Source: Elymus sibiricus (Eukaryota > Streptophyta > Magnoliopsida > Poales > Poaceae). From it: a stretch of 64,000 bases of DNA. Where the stretch lies: positions 540,744,222-540,808,221 of the forward strand of contig CM077667.1 in NCBI GenBank assembly GCA_039707655.1. The letters run 5' to 3'. Positions 1-11,222 of this stretch are shown here, one piece after another. The position numbers were made by a program, and so were the translations under genes. The stretch's first letter is position 1, and each line of letters opens with the position of its first letter. The notes beneath the pieces were generated by a model, which did not search any database, was not told the origin of the DNA, and saw nothing but the letters and a program-made list of their open reading frames with translations.

Positions 1-1819
1 ATAAGGTTCGATTACGACGTTCGGACACACCATTACGCTGTGGTGTTCCAGGCGGTGTCAGTTGTGAAACAATTCCACATTGTCTTAAGTGACTGCCAAA
101 CTCATAACTCAGATATTCTCCTCCTCGATCAGATCGTAGGAATTTAATCTTCTTGTTACGATGATTCTCAACTTCACTCTGAAATTGTTTGAACTTTTCA
201 AACGTTTCAGACTTGTGTTTCATTAAGTAAATATACCCATATCTACTTAAGTCATCAGTGAAGGTGAGAAAGTAACGATAACCACCGCGCGCCTCAATGC
301 TCATCGGACTGCACACATCAGTATGTATGATTTCCAACAAGTCACTTGCCCGTTCCATTGTTCCAGAGAACGGCGTTTTAGTCATCTTGCCCATGAGACA
401 TGGCTCACATGTGTCAAGTGATTCAAAATCAAGTGACTCCAAAAGTCCATCAGCATGGAGCTTCCTCATGCGTTTTATGCCAATATGACCTAAACGGCAG
501 TGCCACAAGAAAGTGGTATTATCATTATCAATTCTACATCTTTTGGCATCAATGTTATGAACATGTGTATCATTACTATCGAGATTCAATAAGAATAAAC
601 CCCTTACTTCGGGTGCATGACCATAAAAGATATTACTCATATAAATAGAACAACCATTATTCTCTGATTTAAATGAGTAACCGTCTCGCAATAAACAAGA
701 TCCAGATATAATGTTCATGCTTAACGCAGGCACCAAATAACATTTATCCAGGTTCATCACTAATCCCGATGGTAATCGAAGAGCGAGCGTGCCGACGACG
801 ATCACATCAACCTTGGAACCATTTCCCACGCGCATCGTCACTTCATCCTTTGCCAGCCTCCATCTATTCCGCAGTTCCTGTTTTGAGTTGCAAATATGAG
901 CAACCGCACCGGTATCAAATACCCAGGCACTACAACGAGAGTTGGTAAGGTACACATCAATAACATGTATATCATATATACCTTGTTTGTTGTTGGCCGC
1001 CTTCTTGTCAGCCAAATACTTGGGGGAATTCCGCTTCCAGTGTCCAGTTCCCTTGCAATGAAAGCACACAGTTTCTGGTTTGGGTCCAGCCTTGGGTTTC
1101 TTCACGGGAGGAGCAACTGCATTGCCACTCTTCTTGGAGTTACCCTTCTTACCCTTGCCATTCTTCTTGAAACTAGTGGTTTTATTGACGATCAACACTT
1201 GATGCTCCTTCTGAATCTCAGACTCGGCGACTTTCAGCATTGCAAACAGCTCGGCGACTGACTTGTTCATCCCGTGCATGTTATAGTTCAACACGAAGCT
1301 CTTGTAGCTAGGTGGCAATGATTGAAGAACTCTGTCAGTGATAGCCTCTGGCGGAAGGGGCATCCCCAATTCAGCCAGACGGGTGGAGTACCCAGACATT
1401 CTGAGTATGTGATCACTAACAGACCCGTTCTCCTCCATCTTGCAAGCATAGAACTTATCGGAGGTCTCATACCTCTCGATCCGGGCATTCTTCTGAAAGA
1501 TAAACCTCAACTCCTGGAACATCTCATAAGCTCCATGACGTTCAAAACGTCTTTGAAGTCCCGGTTCCAAGCCATACAACATTGCACATTGAACTATTGA
1601 GTAATCATCAGAACGAGCCTGCCAGGCGTTCACAACGTCTAGAGACTCAACTGGAGCGGGTGGATCACCAAGCGGTGCATCAAGGACATAAGCCTTCTCG
1701 GAAGCCGTAAGGATAATCCTTAGATTTCGGGCCCAGTCCACAAAGTTACTTCCATCATCTTTCAACTTAGCTTTCTCTAGGAACGCATTAAAATTCAGGG
1801 GTGCTACTGCGCGAGCCAT
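1..1819 (-). CDS. Copia gag-pol polyprotein, N-terminal 606 codons (partial)
   Basis: This is the gag, protease and start of integrase of a Ty1/Copia retrotransposon, which would form the virus-like particle and insert the cDNA. I read the frame from ATG at 1819 to the window edge with no stop. A gag domain (about residues 1-220) is followed by a basic Lys/Gly-rich linker and a zinc knuckle starting at C252 (CFHCKGTGHWKRNS). The last position of CX2CX4HX4C is Ser265 instead of Cys. The protease motif is D302-T-G, followed by a GAG-pre-integrase segment with LWHCRLGH and CEPC. The integrase triad is visible as D501 (HTDVC), D564 (RSDRGGEY) and E600 (GVSERRNR), with DX35E spacing. Reverse transcriptase and RNase H lie beyond the left edge. 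The open frame suggests a recent insertion. Confidence 0.93.
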   Translation of the reverse strand, partial: MARAVAPLNFNAFLEKAKLKDDGSNFVDWARNLRIILTASEKAYVLDAPLGDPPAPVESLDVVNAWQARSDDYSIVQCAMLYGLEPGLQRRFERHGAYEMFQELRFIFQKNARIERYETSDKFYACKMEENGSVSDHILRMSGYSTRLAELGMPLPPEAITDRVLQSLPPSYKSFVLNYNMHGMNKSVAELFAMLKVAESEIQKEHQVLIVNKTTSFKKNGKGKKGNSKKSGNAVAPPVKKPKAGPKPETVCFHCKGTGHWKRNSPKYLADKKAANNKQGIYDIHVIDVYLTNSRCSAWVFDTGAVAHICNSKQELRNRWRLAKDEVTMRVGNGSKVDVIVVGTLALRLPSGLVMNLDKCYLVPALSMNIISGSCLLRDGYSFKSENNGCSIYMSNIFYGHAPEVRGLFLLNLDSNDTHVHNIDAKRCRIDNDNTTFLWHCRLGHIGIKRMRKLHADGLLESLDFESLDTCEPCLMGKMTKTPFSGTMERASDLLEIIHTDVCSPMSIEARGGYRYFLTFTDDLSRYGYIYLMKHKSETFEKFKQFQSEVENHRNKKIKFLRSDRGGEYLSYEFGSHLRQCGIVSQLTPPGTPQRNGVSERRNRTL

Positions 1820-3064
1820 GATCTACAACATAAATATAGCAAAGACAACTTAGACTATTGTTCAAGATAATGAGTTTAGTTAATCATATTACTTAAAAAA
1901 CACCCACTCAAATTGACATCCCTCCGGTCATTCGAGTGTCACATGATCCAAATCCACCAACTCAAGTCCGATCATCACGTGAGTTGAGGTGGTTTCAATG
2001 GTGAACATCTTCATGTTGATCATATCTACTATATGACTCATGTTCGACCTTTCGGTCTCTTGTATTCCGAGGCCATGTCTGTACATGCTAGGCTCGTCAA
2101 GTTTAACCCGAGTGTTCCGCACGTGCAACACTGGCTTGCACCCGTTGTATGCGAACGTAGAGTCTATCACACCCGATCATCACGTGGTGTCTCGAAACGA
2201 CGAACTTTCGCAACGGTGCACACTCGGGGAGAACACAATTTTATCTTGAAATTTAACTGAGGGATCACCTTATAATGCTACCGTCGTCCTAAGCAAAATA
2301 AGATGCATAAAAGGATTAACATCACATGCAAATCATAAGTGACATGATATGGCCATGAACTTGTGCTTTTGATCTCCATCTCCAAAGCATCGGCATGATC
2401 TCCATCGTCACCGGCATGACACCATGATCTCCATCATCTTGATCTCCATCAACGTGTCGCCATGAGGTTGTCGCGCCAACTGTTGCTTCCACGACTATTG
2501 CTAACTCATAGCGATAAAGTAAAGCAAAACGGCGAAAATAATTAAAGACAACTCTATGGCTCCTGCCAGTTGCCGTACTCATCGACATGCAAGTCGTGAT
2601 ATTCTATACAACACATGATCATCTCATACATCACATATATCTCATCATGTAATTGGCCATATCACATCACAACATACCCTGCAAAAACAAGTTAGACGTC
2701 CTCTAATTGTTGTTGCAAGTTTTACGTGGCTGCTACGGGTATCTAGCAAGAACGATTCTTACCTACGCAAAAACCACAACGGTGATATAAAAATTGCTTT
2801 TCAACCTTCTCAAGGACCGCCTTTGTCAAATCCGATCGGACTAAAGTAGGAGAGACAGACACCCGCCAGCCATCTTTATGCAACGAAGTTACATGTCAGT
2901 TGATGGAACCGGTCTCTCGTAAGCGTACGAGTAATGTTGGTCCGAGCCGCTTCATCCCACAATACCGCCGAAACAAGAAAAGACCAAGGGAGGAAGCAAT
3001 CTGAATATCAACGCCCACAAACTCCTTTGTGTTCTACTCGAGATCTCATCTACACATAGACCTA
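1820..3064 (-). other. Copia leader between primer site and gag
   Basis: About 1.25 kb of untranslated leader, with no gene of its own. A second, decayed copy of the primer-proximal part (about 2335-3105) lies at 21843-22606, and a more diverged relative at 45060-46360. Confidence 0.75.
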
Positions 3065-3076
3065 GCTCTGATACCA
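3065..3076 (-). promoter_or_regulatory. tRNA-Met primer-binding site
   Basis: On the minus strand this reads TGGTATCAGAGC, the standard plant Copia site complementary to the 3' end of initiator tRNA-Met. It is one base from the LTR end. Confidence 0.93.
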
Positions 3077-3077
3077 C

Positions 3078-4921
3078 TGTTGGGTAACGTCGCATGGGAA
3101 ACAAAAAATTTCCTACGCACACGCAAGATCTATCCATGGTGATGAGCATCTACGAGAGGGAGAGTGAATCTACATACCCTTGTAGATCGCTAAGCGGAAG
3201 CGTTAAGAAACGCGGTTGATGTAGTCGAACGTCTTCGCGATCCAAATCGCAAGTCGTCCCTCGATCCAAACACGATCTAGTGCCGAACGGACGGCACCTC
3301 CACGTTGAACACACGTACAGCTTGATGACACCTTCACCTCCTCGCTCCAGCGAGCGATGGTGAAGTAGTGGATGAGTTCCGGCAGCACGACGGCGTGGTG
3401 ATTGTGGTGAGGAACAATCTCTGCATGGCTTCGCCAAGCACTACGGAGATTATGACGAGACGAACTAGAGGGTTAGGGTTGCCGGCACACCGCTTGGGAA
3501 ATCTTGATGTATCCCGTGTGCTAGCCCTGCCCCTCTATTTATATGTTGAGCCCTGGGGTCTAAACTTGGAGAGAAAGCCTCCACAAGGTCGGTTTTGCCC
3601 GCACAAGGTCGGTTTGGCCCGCACGGAAAGAGTCCCACTCGGATTCCAGCAGTACCGCATACAAGCGGTAGTACCGCTCACGAGCGGTAGTACCGCTTGA
3701 GCGGTAGTACCGCTTCACACAAGCGGTAGTACCGCTTACGCGGTAGCACTGCCTTACTAGCGGTAGTACCGTTTAAGGCAGCAGCAAAACTTCCTTTTGC
3801 ACTTTCCGATACCTCGTGGGCTTTACCCCTTTGGCCCATATAAAGTGTTGCTGCACCCGAACACTTCGGTAAACATCCGGAACCCCCTTCCGGTGAATTC
3901 CGGAACCCTTCCGTAGATCAAAACACTATTATCACATATATCAATCTTTACCTCCGGACTCTTCCGGAGATCCTCGTCATGTCCGGGATCTTATCCGGGA
4001 CTCCGAACAACCTTCGGTCACCAACACAATAACTCAATTATACTAATCGTCACCAAACGTTAAGTGTGTAGACCCTGCGGGTTCGAGAACTATGTAGACA
4101 TGACCGAGACACCTCTACGGTCAATAACCAATAGCGGGACCTGGATGCCCATATTGGTTCCTACATATTCTACGAAGATCTTTATCGGTCGAACCTCTAT
4201 GTCAAGGATTCAGTTAATCCCGTATGCTGTTCCCTTTGTTCTTCGATATGTTACTTGCCCGAGATTCGATCGTCGGTATCTCTATACCTAGTTCAATCTC
4301 GTTATCGGCAAGTCTCTTTACTCGTTCCATAATACAAGATCTCGTGGCTAACACTTTAGTCACATTGCTTGCAAGGCTCATTGTGATGTTGTATTACCGA
4401 GTGGGCCCTGAGATACCTCTCCGTCATACGGAGTAACAAATCCCAGTCTTGATCCATGCCAACCCAACAGACACCCTCGGAGATACCTGTAAAGCATCTT
4501 TATAGTCACCCAGTTACGTTGCGACGTTTGATACACACAAGGTATTCCTCCGATGTCAGTGAGTTGCATGATCTCATGGTCATAGGAACAGATACTTGAC
4601 ATGCAGAAAACAATAGCAATAAACTGACACGATCATATGCTACGTTTATAGTTTGGGTCTTGTCCATCACATCATTCTCCTAATGATGTGATCCCGTTAT
4701 CAAACGACATCTCATGTCCATGGCTAGGAAACCTTCACCATCTTTTGATCAACGAGCTAGTTAACTAGAGGCTTACTAGGGACACAGTGTTGTCTATGTA
4801 CCCACACATGTATTTGAGTTTCCAATCAATACAATTATAGCATGGATAATAAACGATTATCATGAACAAGGAAATATAATAATAACCAATTTATTATTGC
4901 CTCTAGGGCATATTTCCAACA
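3078..4921 (-). repeat. 5' LTR of the Angela-like element (1844 bp)
   Basis: The LTR is bounded by TGTTGG...CCAACA. On the minus strand a TATA-like ATATAAATAG lies near 3534-3545. Position 3655-3775 holds an array of short palindromes. Confidence 0.88.
3655..3775. repeat. Array of GCGGTAGTACCGC palindromes inside the LTR
   Basis: Six or seven copies of GCGGTAGTACCGC or close variants, spaced about 10-25 bp. Each has 6-bp arms around a single central G, so each can fold on itself or pair with its neighbours. Confidence 0.85.
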
Positions 4922-6320
4922 AAAAGGTTACAAACCTATTCCAAATCAGACAAGTGCTACTTTGTAGGTTATCCCAAGTCATTGGGTATTCCCCCACCAC
5001 TATACCGAGGCAAAGGATTTTGCCACAAGAACGGTATGCTTTTTGAAGAAAATGGTTCTTTCAAAAAGGTGAGTGGGAGAACAGTACAACTCGACGAGAT
5101 AAACAGTATCTTCGTCATCAGATCAAAGGAAAGAAACCTTGGAAGTGATTCCGGAGTTTCCTACTGCGACTGATACGGAAGTCTCTACAATAAAATGTAT
5201 GGACTTCGGTCGAACTTGCAGCTGAACCACGTAGGCAAAGCTCGTGCAAACCTATCAGGTGCGCAAACGCGATATTGTTGTTAGACAACAGTATACCTAC
5301 AATTCACAAGGAAGCGTTGATGGGCCCTGACTCCGGAATTGGCTAAATAGCCTCCATATGCTTCGCTTGAAAATAGTTTTTCGATGAAGTGCTTAGGCTA
5401 AATAGCCTCAATATTAGGCATGATGATCTATGGAGATAGATTTACCTAATAGGACTAAGCTATGAATACATATTGACAAGATGCTAAAACTTTTTAGCAT
5501 TTAAAAACGCCAAGGAGTGATTCTTGCCGAAGTCACATGGAAAGAGTTTTGCAAGACTCGGTGTCTCAAAACACTGATGAGCAAAATACATGATGGAGAT
5601 TCCACACACTCTTGTGTTTGGATTAATCATGTATTCCATGGTATGTAAATCAACCAGATATGTCCAATACTCCAAAGTTGTTGCGAGTATAGATACCATA
5701 GTGATCAAAGTACTGATCGTAGGACAACAGTGAAAGATGTCATTGAGTACTAGAGTGGTAGTGATGACATGTTTTCTCGCAAGCAGAGATTATGAAGTGC
5801 TCGTTGTAAGTAATTACATCGATACAGTCTTCATCAATGCTCCATGCGATTTTCGATTTAAGTTAAGGGTTTTGTGTAATACACAATATGGTGGCACGGT
5901 AGTTGGAAATTGTTCCAAACAAGATACTGTGGCGAATTCTATAACAAAGGCTGAGTATGTTGACGCTTAAGAAGCGACAAAAAAGTTGTTGAATCATATA
6001 GTTCATTCATGAACTTAGTATGGTTCCAAGATGGCTTTGGTCTATGGGACACTATTGCAGATAGTTGCTCCATAGCTCAGTCTGAGGAATCAGGTTTCGA
6101 CCAATGATTCACACATATGCAAAGCCAAGTCCACACAAAATATGAATTTTGTGAAAGCGTGAAAACGCGAGGATATGCAAAGTTACACACGGAGCTGAAG
6201 TTGTCAGATCCGTTGGACATCAGGCTATACCACAAGCGAAGCATATTTTACACCAGTATGCCATAGGTGTAAAGTGCATTCGCATTGACTAGATTATTTA
6301 CTCTAGTTCAAGTGGGAGTC
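4922..6320 (+). pseudogene. Copia internal region, 3' part (broken pol and 3' leader)
   Basis: Plus-strand internal sequence of a second Copia. It is the inverted counterpart of 41068-43080 in the complete element. Only short frames remain (for example 4982-5173 and 5737-5970), so no functional reverse transcriptase or RNase H is encoded. It starts where the Angela-like element inserted (AAAAG at 4922-4926) and ends in the polypurine tract next to its own 3' LTR. Confidence 0.8.
6310..6320 (+). promoter_or_regulatory. Polypurine tract for plus-strand priming
   Basis: AAGTGGGAGTC lies directly before the LTR start TGTAGGAG. The same motif lies in inverse at 41068-41078 in the complete element. 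Confidence 0.75.
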
Positions 6321-7896
6321 TGTAGGAGGTATGCCCTAGAGGCAATAATAAATGTTATTGATTATCTCCCTGTTCATAATTACGTTTATGTTCCATGCTA
6401 TAACTGCTATGGTTCTCGAGTCTGCAATAACCACGAGGCTCGGAGGAAGACTCATATGCACGTGTGGAATAATAAATGGTAAAATGTATTCCTAGTCAAG
6501 CCTCTATGACTGGCTCAAGTATTGCATGATGATCCTGTTTTCCTGATCATGGGCATGACTATGCCGGCAATTTTGAGGGCACAATTGTTGGAAGAACACT
6601 TGTGTTGAATCGACCCGAATTGATGTTATGCTATGAGATACATTCGTCACAAGTTAATGGTTTATAACACAGAGATGGTTAACGTTTGCATAATTCCTTA
6701 GACCATGAGAGTATCGAGTTTCTTCATGCTTGCTTCATGAAATTTGGGGTTTGTTAAACGTCATCCGTAAATGGGTGGCTATTACGGCGGCTTACGGGTT
6801 CATGGAAAAGTATGTCAAGTAACTTGATAGCTCAAGATTGGGATTTGCTCCTCCGACGATGGAGAGATATCTCTGAGCCCTCTCGGTGTTACGGTATCCA
6901 TCATCGTCTGGCCAGACACTTTGTGATTTGATCACGGGGATGCCGGAACACGGGAACGAGAAAAGAGAACAATACCGGTAACGAGGTAACTGGCATAGGG
7001 GACAAGTTGTTGATCCACGGGGATGCCAACATGTCTCACCTCGGGTATTTGTAACATATCGCGAAGCAACAGGAATAGCACACGACAACTGGAGGTTCAC
7101 TCGAATATTCATTCGTATGGGTATAGGGGTCAATATGGGTGTCCACGGCTCCGATGTTGATCATTGATCGGAAGGGGTTCCGGGTCATGTCTATGCTTCA
7201 CCGAACCTATAGGGTCACATGCTTAAGGGTCATCTATCTGCTGAATACTAGACAGGGAGTCTGAGAGAAAAACACCGGAAAAGTTTCGGACACCGGAAAA
7301 GTTTCGGTCAACGGAAAAGTTCTGAAGAGAGAGGTCACCGGAAGAGTTTTGGTGAAACTGAAAAGTTGTTTCAGAGGATACCATAAAGTCAAATTGGTTT
7401 TGGCACATGCCTGATAATTCTTGGAGGGTGCCAGAATCATTCTGGAAACTTTCTGGAATTTTCCGGGATGAAAACCGGAAATGTTCCGGAGCTGCCGAAA
7501 CCGCTTCAGATGCTTTTCGCAGATGAAAATCACTAAACCGGAATTGTTCCGGATCGCATTGAAAATTATTTTAGTGGGTACTAGAAATGTTCTAAGCCCA
7601 TATAAATATTTTCAGTTCGACCGGACGCTGAAAAATGTCATCGTGAATAGTGAAAGTGCTTTTTGGGATATTTTTGGAAAGTCACCTTTTGGGATATTTT
7701 CCCAAAAGGCTTCTAGAAGGGATGGATGGATGAGGACCACCTTGGGGGGGGCCCATAAGGGTTGTGGCTGGCCAAGAAAGGGGGCTCCACCTTGGAGCCC
7801 CACTTGCCCACTTGCTTTCCCATTTTGCCCTTGGAAAGTGTTTCCTTCATGGGCAAGTTTTGGTATTTTGAATACCCATCCTACCCCTTGACTTTC

Positions 7897-7904
7897 CTAT
7901 AAAC
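7897..7904 (+). promoter_or_regulatory. LTR TATA box
   Basis: CTATAAAC sits upstream of the repeat-rich R/U5 part. The matching site in the other copies reads CTATAAATAG on their minus strand (9651-9660, 39486-39495, 46956-46965). Confidence 0.6.
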
Positions 7905-8119
7905 AGAGGTGGAGAGGGCTGCCATCTCTTGATCCTTCTCTCATACACATGCCATTTGACTTGTCTGGCTTTTCTCTCCCTCCCAGCGAAATAGTTTCGT
8001 AGAGCCGAAAGGCTGTCTGGGTTCCGGCAGGAACTAGTTCTGGACGGAGAAGCCCTGCCGGATAGATGACACCGTATGTGTGCAACTCTGTAGAGAGATC
8101 GTAGTTTCGGTCTTAGTTC

Positions 8120-8290
8120 GAGAGTGCCTCCCGAAGGGCTGTCCGTGTGACCGTCCGAGTTTCGAAGGTCCTGCCGAAGGGCTGTCCGAGTGACTGTTCG
8201 AGTTTCGATGGTCCTCCCGAAGGGCTGTCCGCGACATCGTCCGGGGGACTGTCTGACCGCCTCCCGGAGGGCTGTCCGTGGGGCGGATGA
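8120..8290 (+). repeat. Tandem repeat in the LTR transcript start region
   Basis: Four or five imperfect copies of a roughly 45-bp unit built on CCCGAAGGGCTGTCCG and CGAGTTTCGA. The array recurs in inverse in the other LTRs (9280-9430, 39109-39265, 46580-46735), so it is a family trait. Confidence 0.75.
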
Positions 8291-8482
8291 GGGTATACAT
8301 CCTCGCGGTTGGGAGGTTGTAAATCCTAGCTGCGGGGATCTGCACCGCCGATCGTCATCGACTCTACTTCTGCTGCGCTACGAGTCGGTAACGAAATAGA
8401 TCAAACCTTGTATGCAGTCTCCATAGTGATCCTGGGCTGGTGCGTAGGTCAAAATTTTTGTTTTCTGCTGTGTTACCTTACA

Positions 8483-9056
8483 ACCACATCACATGCAAAC
8501 CATCCTGCAAAACCAAGTTAGACGCCTCTAATCGGTTTATGCAAAATTTTATTTTACGTGGCTTCTAAGGTTTCGAAACAAACCGAAGCTACCAATGTCC
8601 ATCATCAAGCATGATAATCCAAGTTTCTAGATTAACATTCCAGGGTGTATGAAACACGAGATAATAAAATCTTGAGCCCCATACTAAACTTCGTCATACG
8701 CGTGACCCCCGTGCAGATCACATCTGCATTGCCCTTTCGTCTGCGAAACATCCATCTTTCTCAACTATGGTGGAACCCAAAGAACTGTTAGCACTTCGTT
8801 GATCTGTCAATCAGTATACTCAGGAGCTGCATGAAAGGATCGCGGATTGCTAGAACTTTGTGAGATTCCACCATGCCGTAAAGATCAGGACTACGCAAAT
8901 TCAGGGGAAGCAACAGGAACATCGGGTAACAGATTTCATCTGCTACCCGCATAAATAATTTTCAGCAATAGATCTCATCTACTCCAAAATTATATTATGC
9001 AATACCCATACATCTCTATGTATTCTAGATCGCAACCTGCATCTACGCATAGCACG
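8483..9056 (-). other. Copia leader of the outermost element
   Basis: Matches the leader at 45810-46360 of the complete element (ACCACATCACATG, then GCAAACCATCCTGC). It is joined at 8482/8483 to the 3' LTR of the plus-strand Copia, as expected if that element inserted into this leader. The coding part would lie left of the window. Confidence 0.8.
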
Positions 9057-9069
9057 GCTCTTGATGCCA
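9057..9069 (-). promoter_or_regulatory. Degenerate tRNA-Met primer-binding site
   Basis: The minus strand reads TGGCATCAAGAGC against the standard TGGTATCAGAGC: one substitution and one inserted base. The element is therefore old. Confidence 0.75.
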
Positions 9070-9070
9070 C

Positions 9071-11222
9071 TGTTGGGTAACGCAGCAAAAAACAAAAAAA
9101 TTCCGACCTACGCACCAGCCCAGGACCACTATGGAGACTGCATACAAGGTTTGATCTTTTTCGTTACCGACTCGTAGCGCAGCGGAAGTAGAGTCGATGA
9201 CGATCGGCGGTGCAGATCCCTACAGCTAGGATTTACAACCTCCCAACCGCGAGGATGTATACCCTCATCCGCCCCACGGACAGCCCTCCGGGAGGCGATC
9301 GGACAGTCCCCCGGACGGTGTCGCGGACAGCCCTTCGGGAGGACCTTCGAAACTCGAACGGTCACTCGGACAGCCCTTCGTGAGGACCTCCGAAACTCGG
9401 ACGGTCACACGGACAGCCCTTCGGGAGGCACTCTCAAACTAAGACCGAAACCACGATCTCTCTACAGAGTTGCACACATACGGTGTCATCTATCCGGCAG
9501 GGCTTCGCCGTCCAGAACTAGTTCCTGCCGGAACCCAGACAGCCTTTCGGCTCTACGAAACTATTTCGCTGGGAGGGAAAGAAGAAGCCAGATCATTGCA
9601 ATGGCATGTGTATGTGAGAAGGATCAAGAGATGGCAGCCCTCTCCACCTCTATTTATAGGAAAGCTAAGGGGTAGGATGGGTATTCAAAATACCAAAACT
9701 TGCTCATGAAGGAAACACTTTCCAAGGGCAAAATGGGAAAGCAGGTGGGCAAGTGGGGCTCCAAGGTGGAGCCCCCTTTCTTGGCCGGCCACAACCCTTG
9801 TGGGGCCCCCCAAAGGTGGTCCTCATCCATCCATCCCTTTTAGAAGCCATTTGGGAAAATATCCCAAAAGGTGACTTTCCAAAAATATCCCAAAAAGCAC
9901 TTTCACTATTCATGACGACATTTTTCAGCGTCCGGTCGAACTGAAAATATTTATGTGGGCTTAGAACATTTCCAGTACCCACTAAAATAATTTTCAATGC
10001 GATCCGGAACAATTCCGGTTTAGTGATTTTCATCTGCGATAAGCATCTGAAGCGGTTTCGGCAGCTCCGGAACATTTCCGGTTTTCATCCCGAAAATTCC
10101 AGAAAGTTTCCAGAATGATTCTGGCACCCTCCAAGAATTATCAGGCATGTGCCAAAACCAATTTGACTTTATGGTATCCTCTGAAACAACTTTTCTGTTT
10201 CACCGGAACTCATCCGGTGACCTCTCTCTTCGGAACTTTTCCGCTGTCTCCGAAAAACTTTTTCCCGGAAACTTTCTCTCAGACTCCCTGTCTAGTATTC
10301 AGCAGATAGATGACCCTTAAGCGTGTGACCCTATAGGTTCGGTGAAGTATAGACATGACCCGGAACCCCTTCCGATCAATGATCAACATCGGAGCCGTGG
10401 ACACCCATATTGACCCCTATACCCACACGAATGAATATTCGAGTGAACCTCCAGTTGCCGTGTGCTATTCCTGTTGCTTCCCGATATGTTACAAATACCC
10501 GAGGTGAGACATGTTGGTATCCCCGTGGATCAACACCTTGTCCACTATGCCAGTTACCTCGTTACCGGTATTGTTTTCTTTTCTCGTTCCCGTGTTCCGG
10601 CATCCCCGTGATCAAATCACAAAGTGTCTGGCCAGACGATGATGGATACCGTAACACCGAGAGGGCCCAGAGATATCTCTCCATCGTCGCAGGAGCAAAT
10701 CCCAATCTTGAGCTATCAAGTTACTTGACATACTTTTCCATGAACCCGTAAGCCGCCGTAATAGCCACCCATTTACGGATGACGTTTAACAAAACCCCAA
10801 AGTTCATGAAGCAAGCATGAAGAAACTCGATACTCTCATGGTCTAAGGAATCATGCAAACGTTAACCATCTCTGTGTTATTAACCATTAACTTATGACGA
10901 ATGAATCTCATAGCATAACATCAATTCGGGTCGATTCAACACAAGTGTTCTCCTCACATTGTGCCCTCAAAGTTGCTGGCATAGCCATGCCCATGATCAG
11001 GAAAACAGAACCATCATGCAACACTTGAGCTAGTCTTAGAGGCCAGACTAGGAATACATTTTACCGTTTATTATTCCACACGTGCATATGAGTCTTCCTC
11101 CGAGCCTCGTGGTTATTGCAGACTCGAGAACCATAGCAGTTATAGCATGGAACATAAACCTAATTATGAACAGGGAGATAATCAATAACATTTATTATTG
11201 CCTCTAGGGCATATCTCCTAAA
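9071..11222 (-). repeat. 5' LTR of the outermost minus-strand Copia
   Basis: Bounded by TGTTGGGTAACG and a mutated CTCCTAAA (CTCCTACA in intact copies). Same LTR subtype as 6321-8482. The flank to the right is unrelated AT-rich DNA. Confidence 0.87.

Larger units (their letters stand above)
1..4921 (-). mobile_element. Angela/BARE-like Copia retrotransposon, 5' part
   Basis: On the minus strand this reads 5' LTR (3078-4921), primer-binding site, leader, then gag-pol running off position 1. The outer LTR end is CCAACA, followed by AAAAG and then pol sequence of another Copia, so the element was inserted into that older element (4922-8482). The 3' half and second LTR must lie left of the window. 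Family assignment rests on the LTR terminus, with the GCCTCTAGGGCATA motif, and on the gag-pol motifs. Confidence 0.9.
6321..8482 (+). repeat. 3' LTR of the plus-strand Copia
   Basis: The LTR runs from TGTAGGAGGTATGCCC to a degenerate terminus ACCTTACA (ACCCAACA in the complete element). It shares its middle section (about 7690-7870) with the LTR at 9071-11222, but not with the pair at 38904-48537, which has a different middle. The family therefore has at least two LTR subtypes here. Reading frames inside it are not genes. Confidence 0.87.

Noticed and set aside
7481..7891. 136-codon open frame, with similar frames at 9704-10075, 39634-39981 and 47104-47394
   Set aside because: All lie inside Copia LTRs at the same relative position and share LTR sequence; they are non-coding LTR DNA without stops by chance.
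6321..11222. Palindromic fold-back transposon made of two facing LTRs
   Set aside because: The spacer is the leader of the right-hand element and the left LTR follows its own polypurine tract, so ordinary nested insertion explains it.
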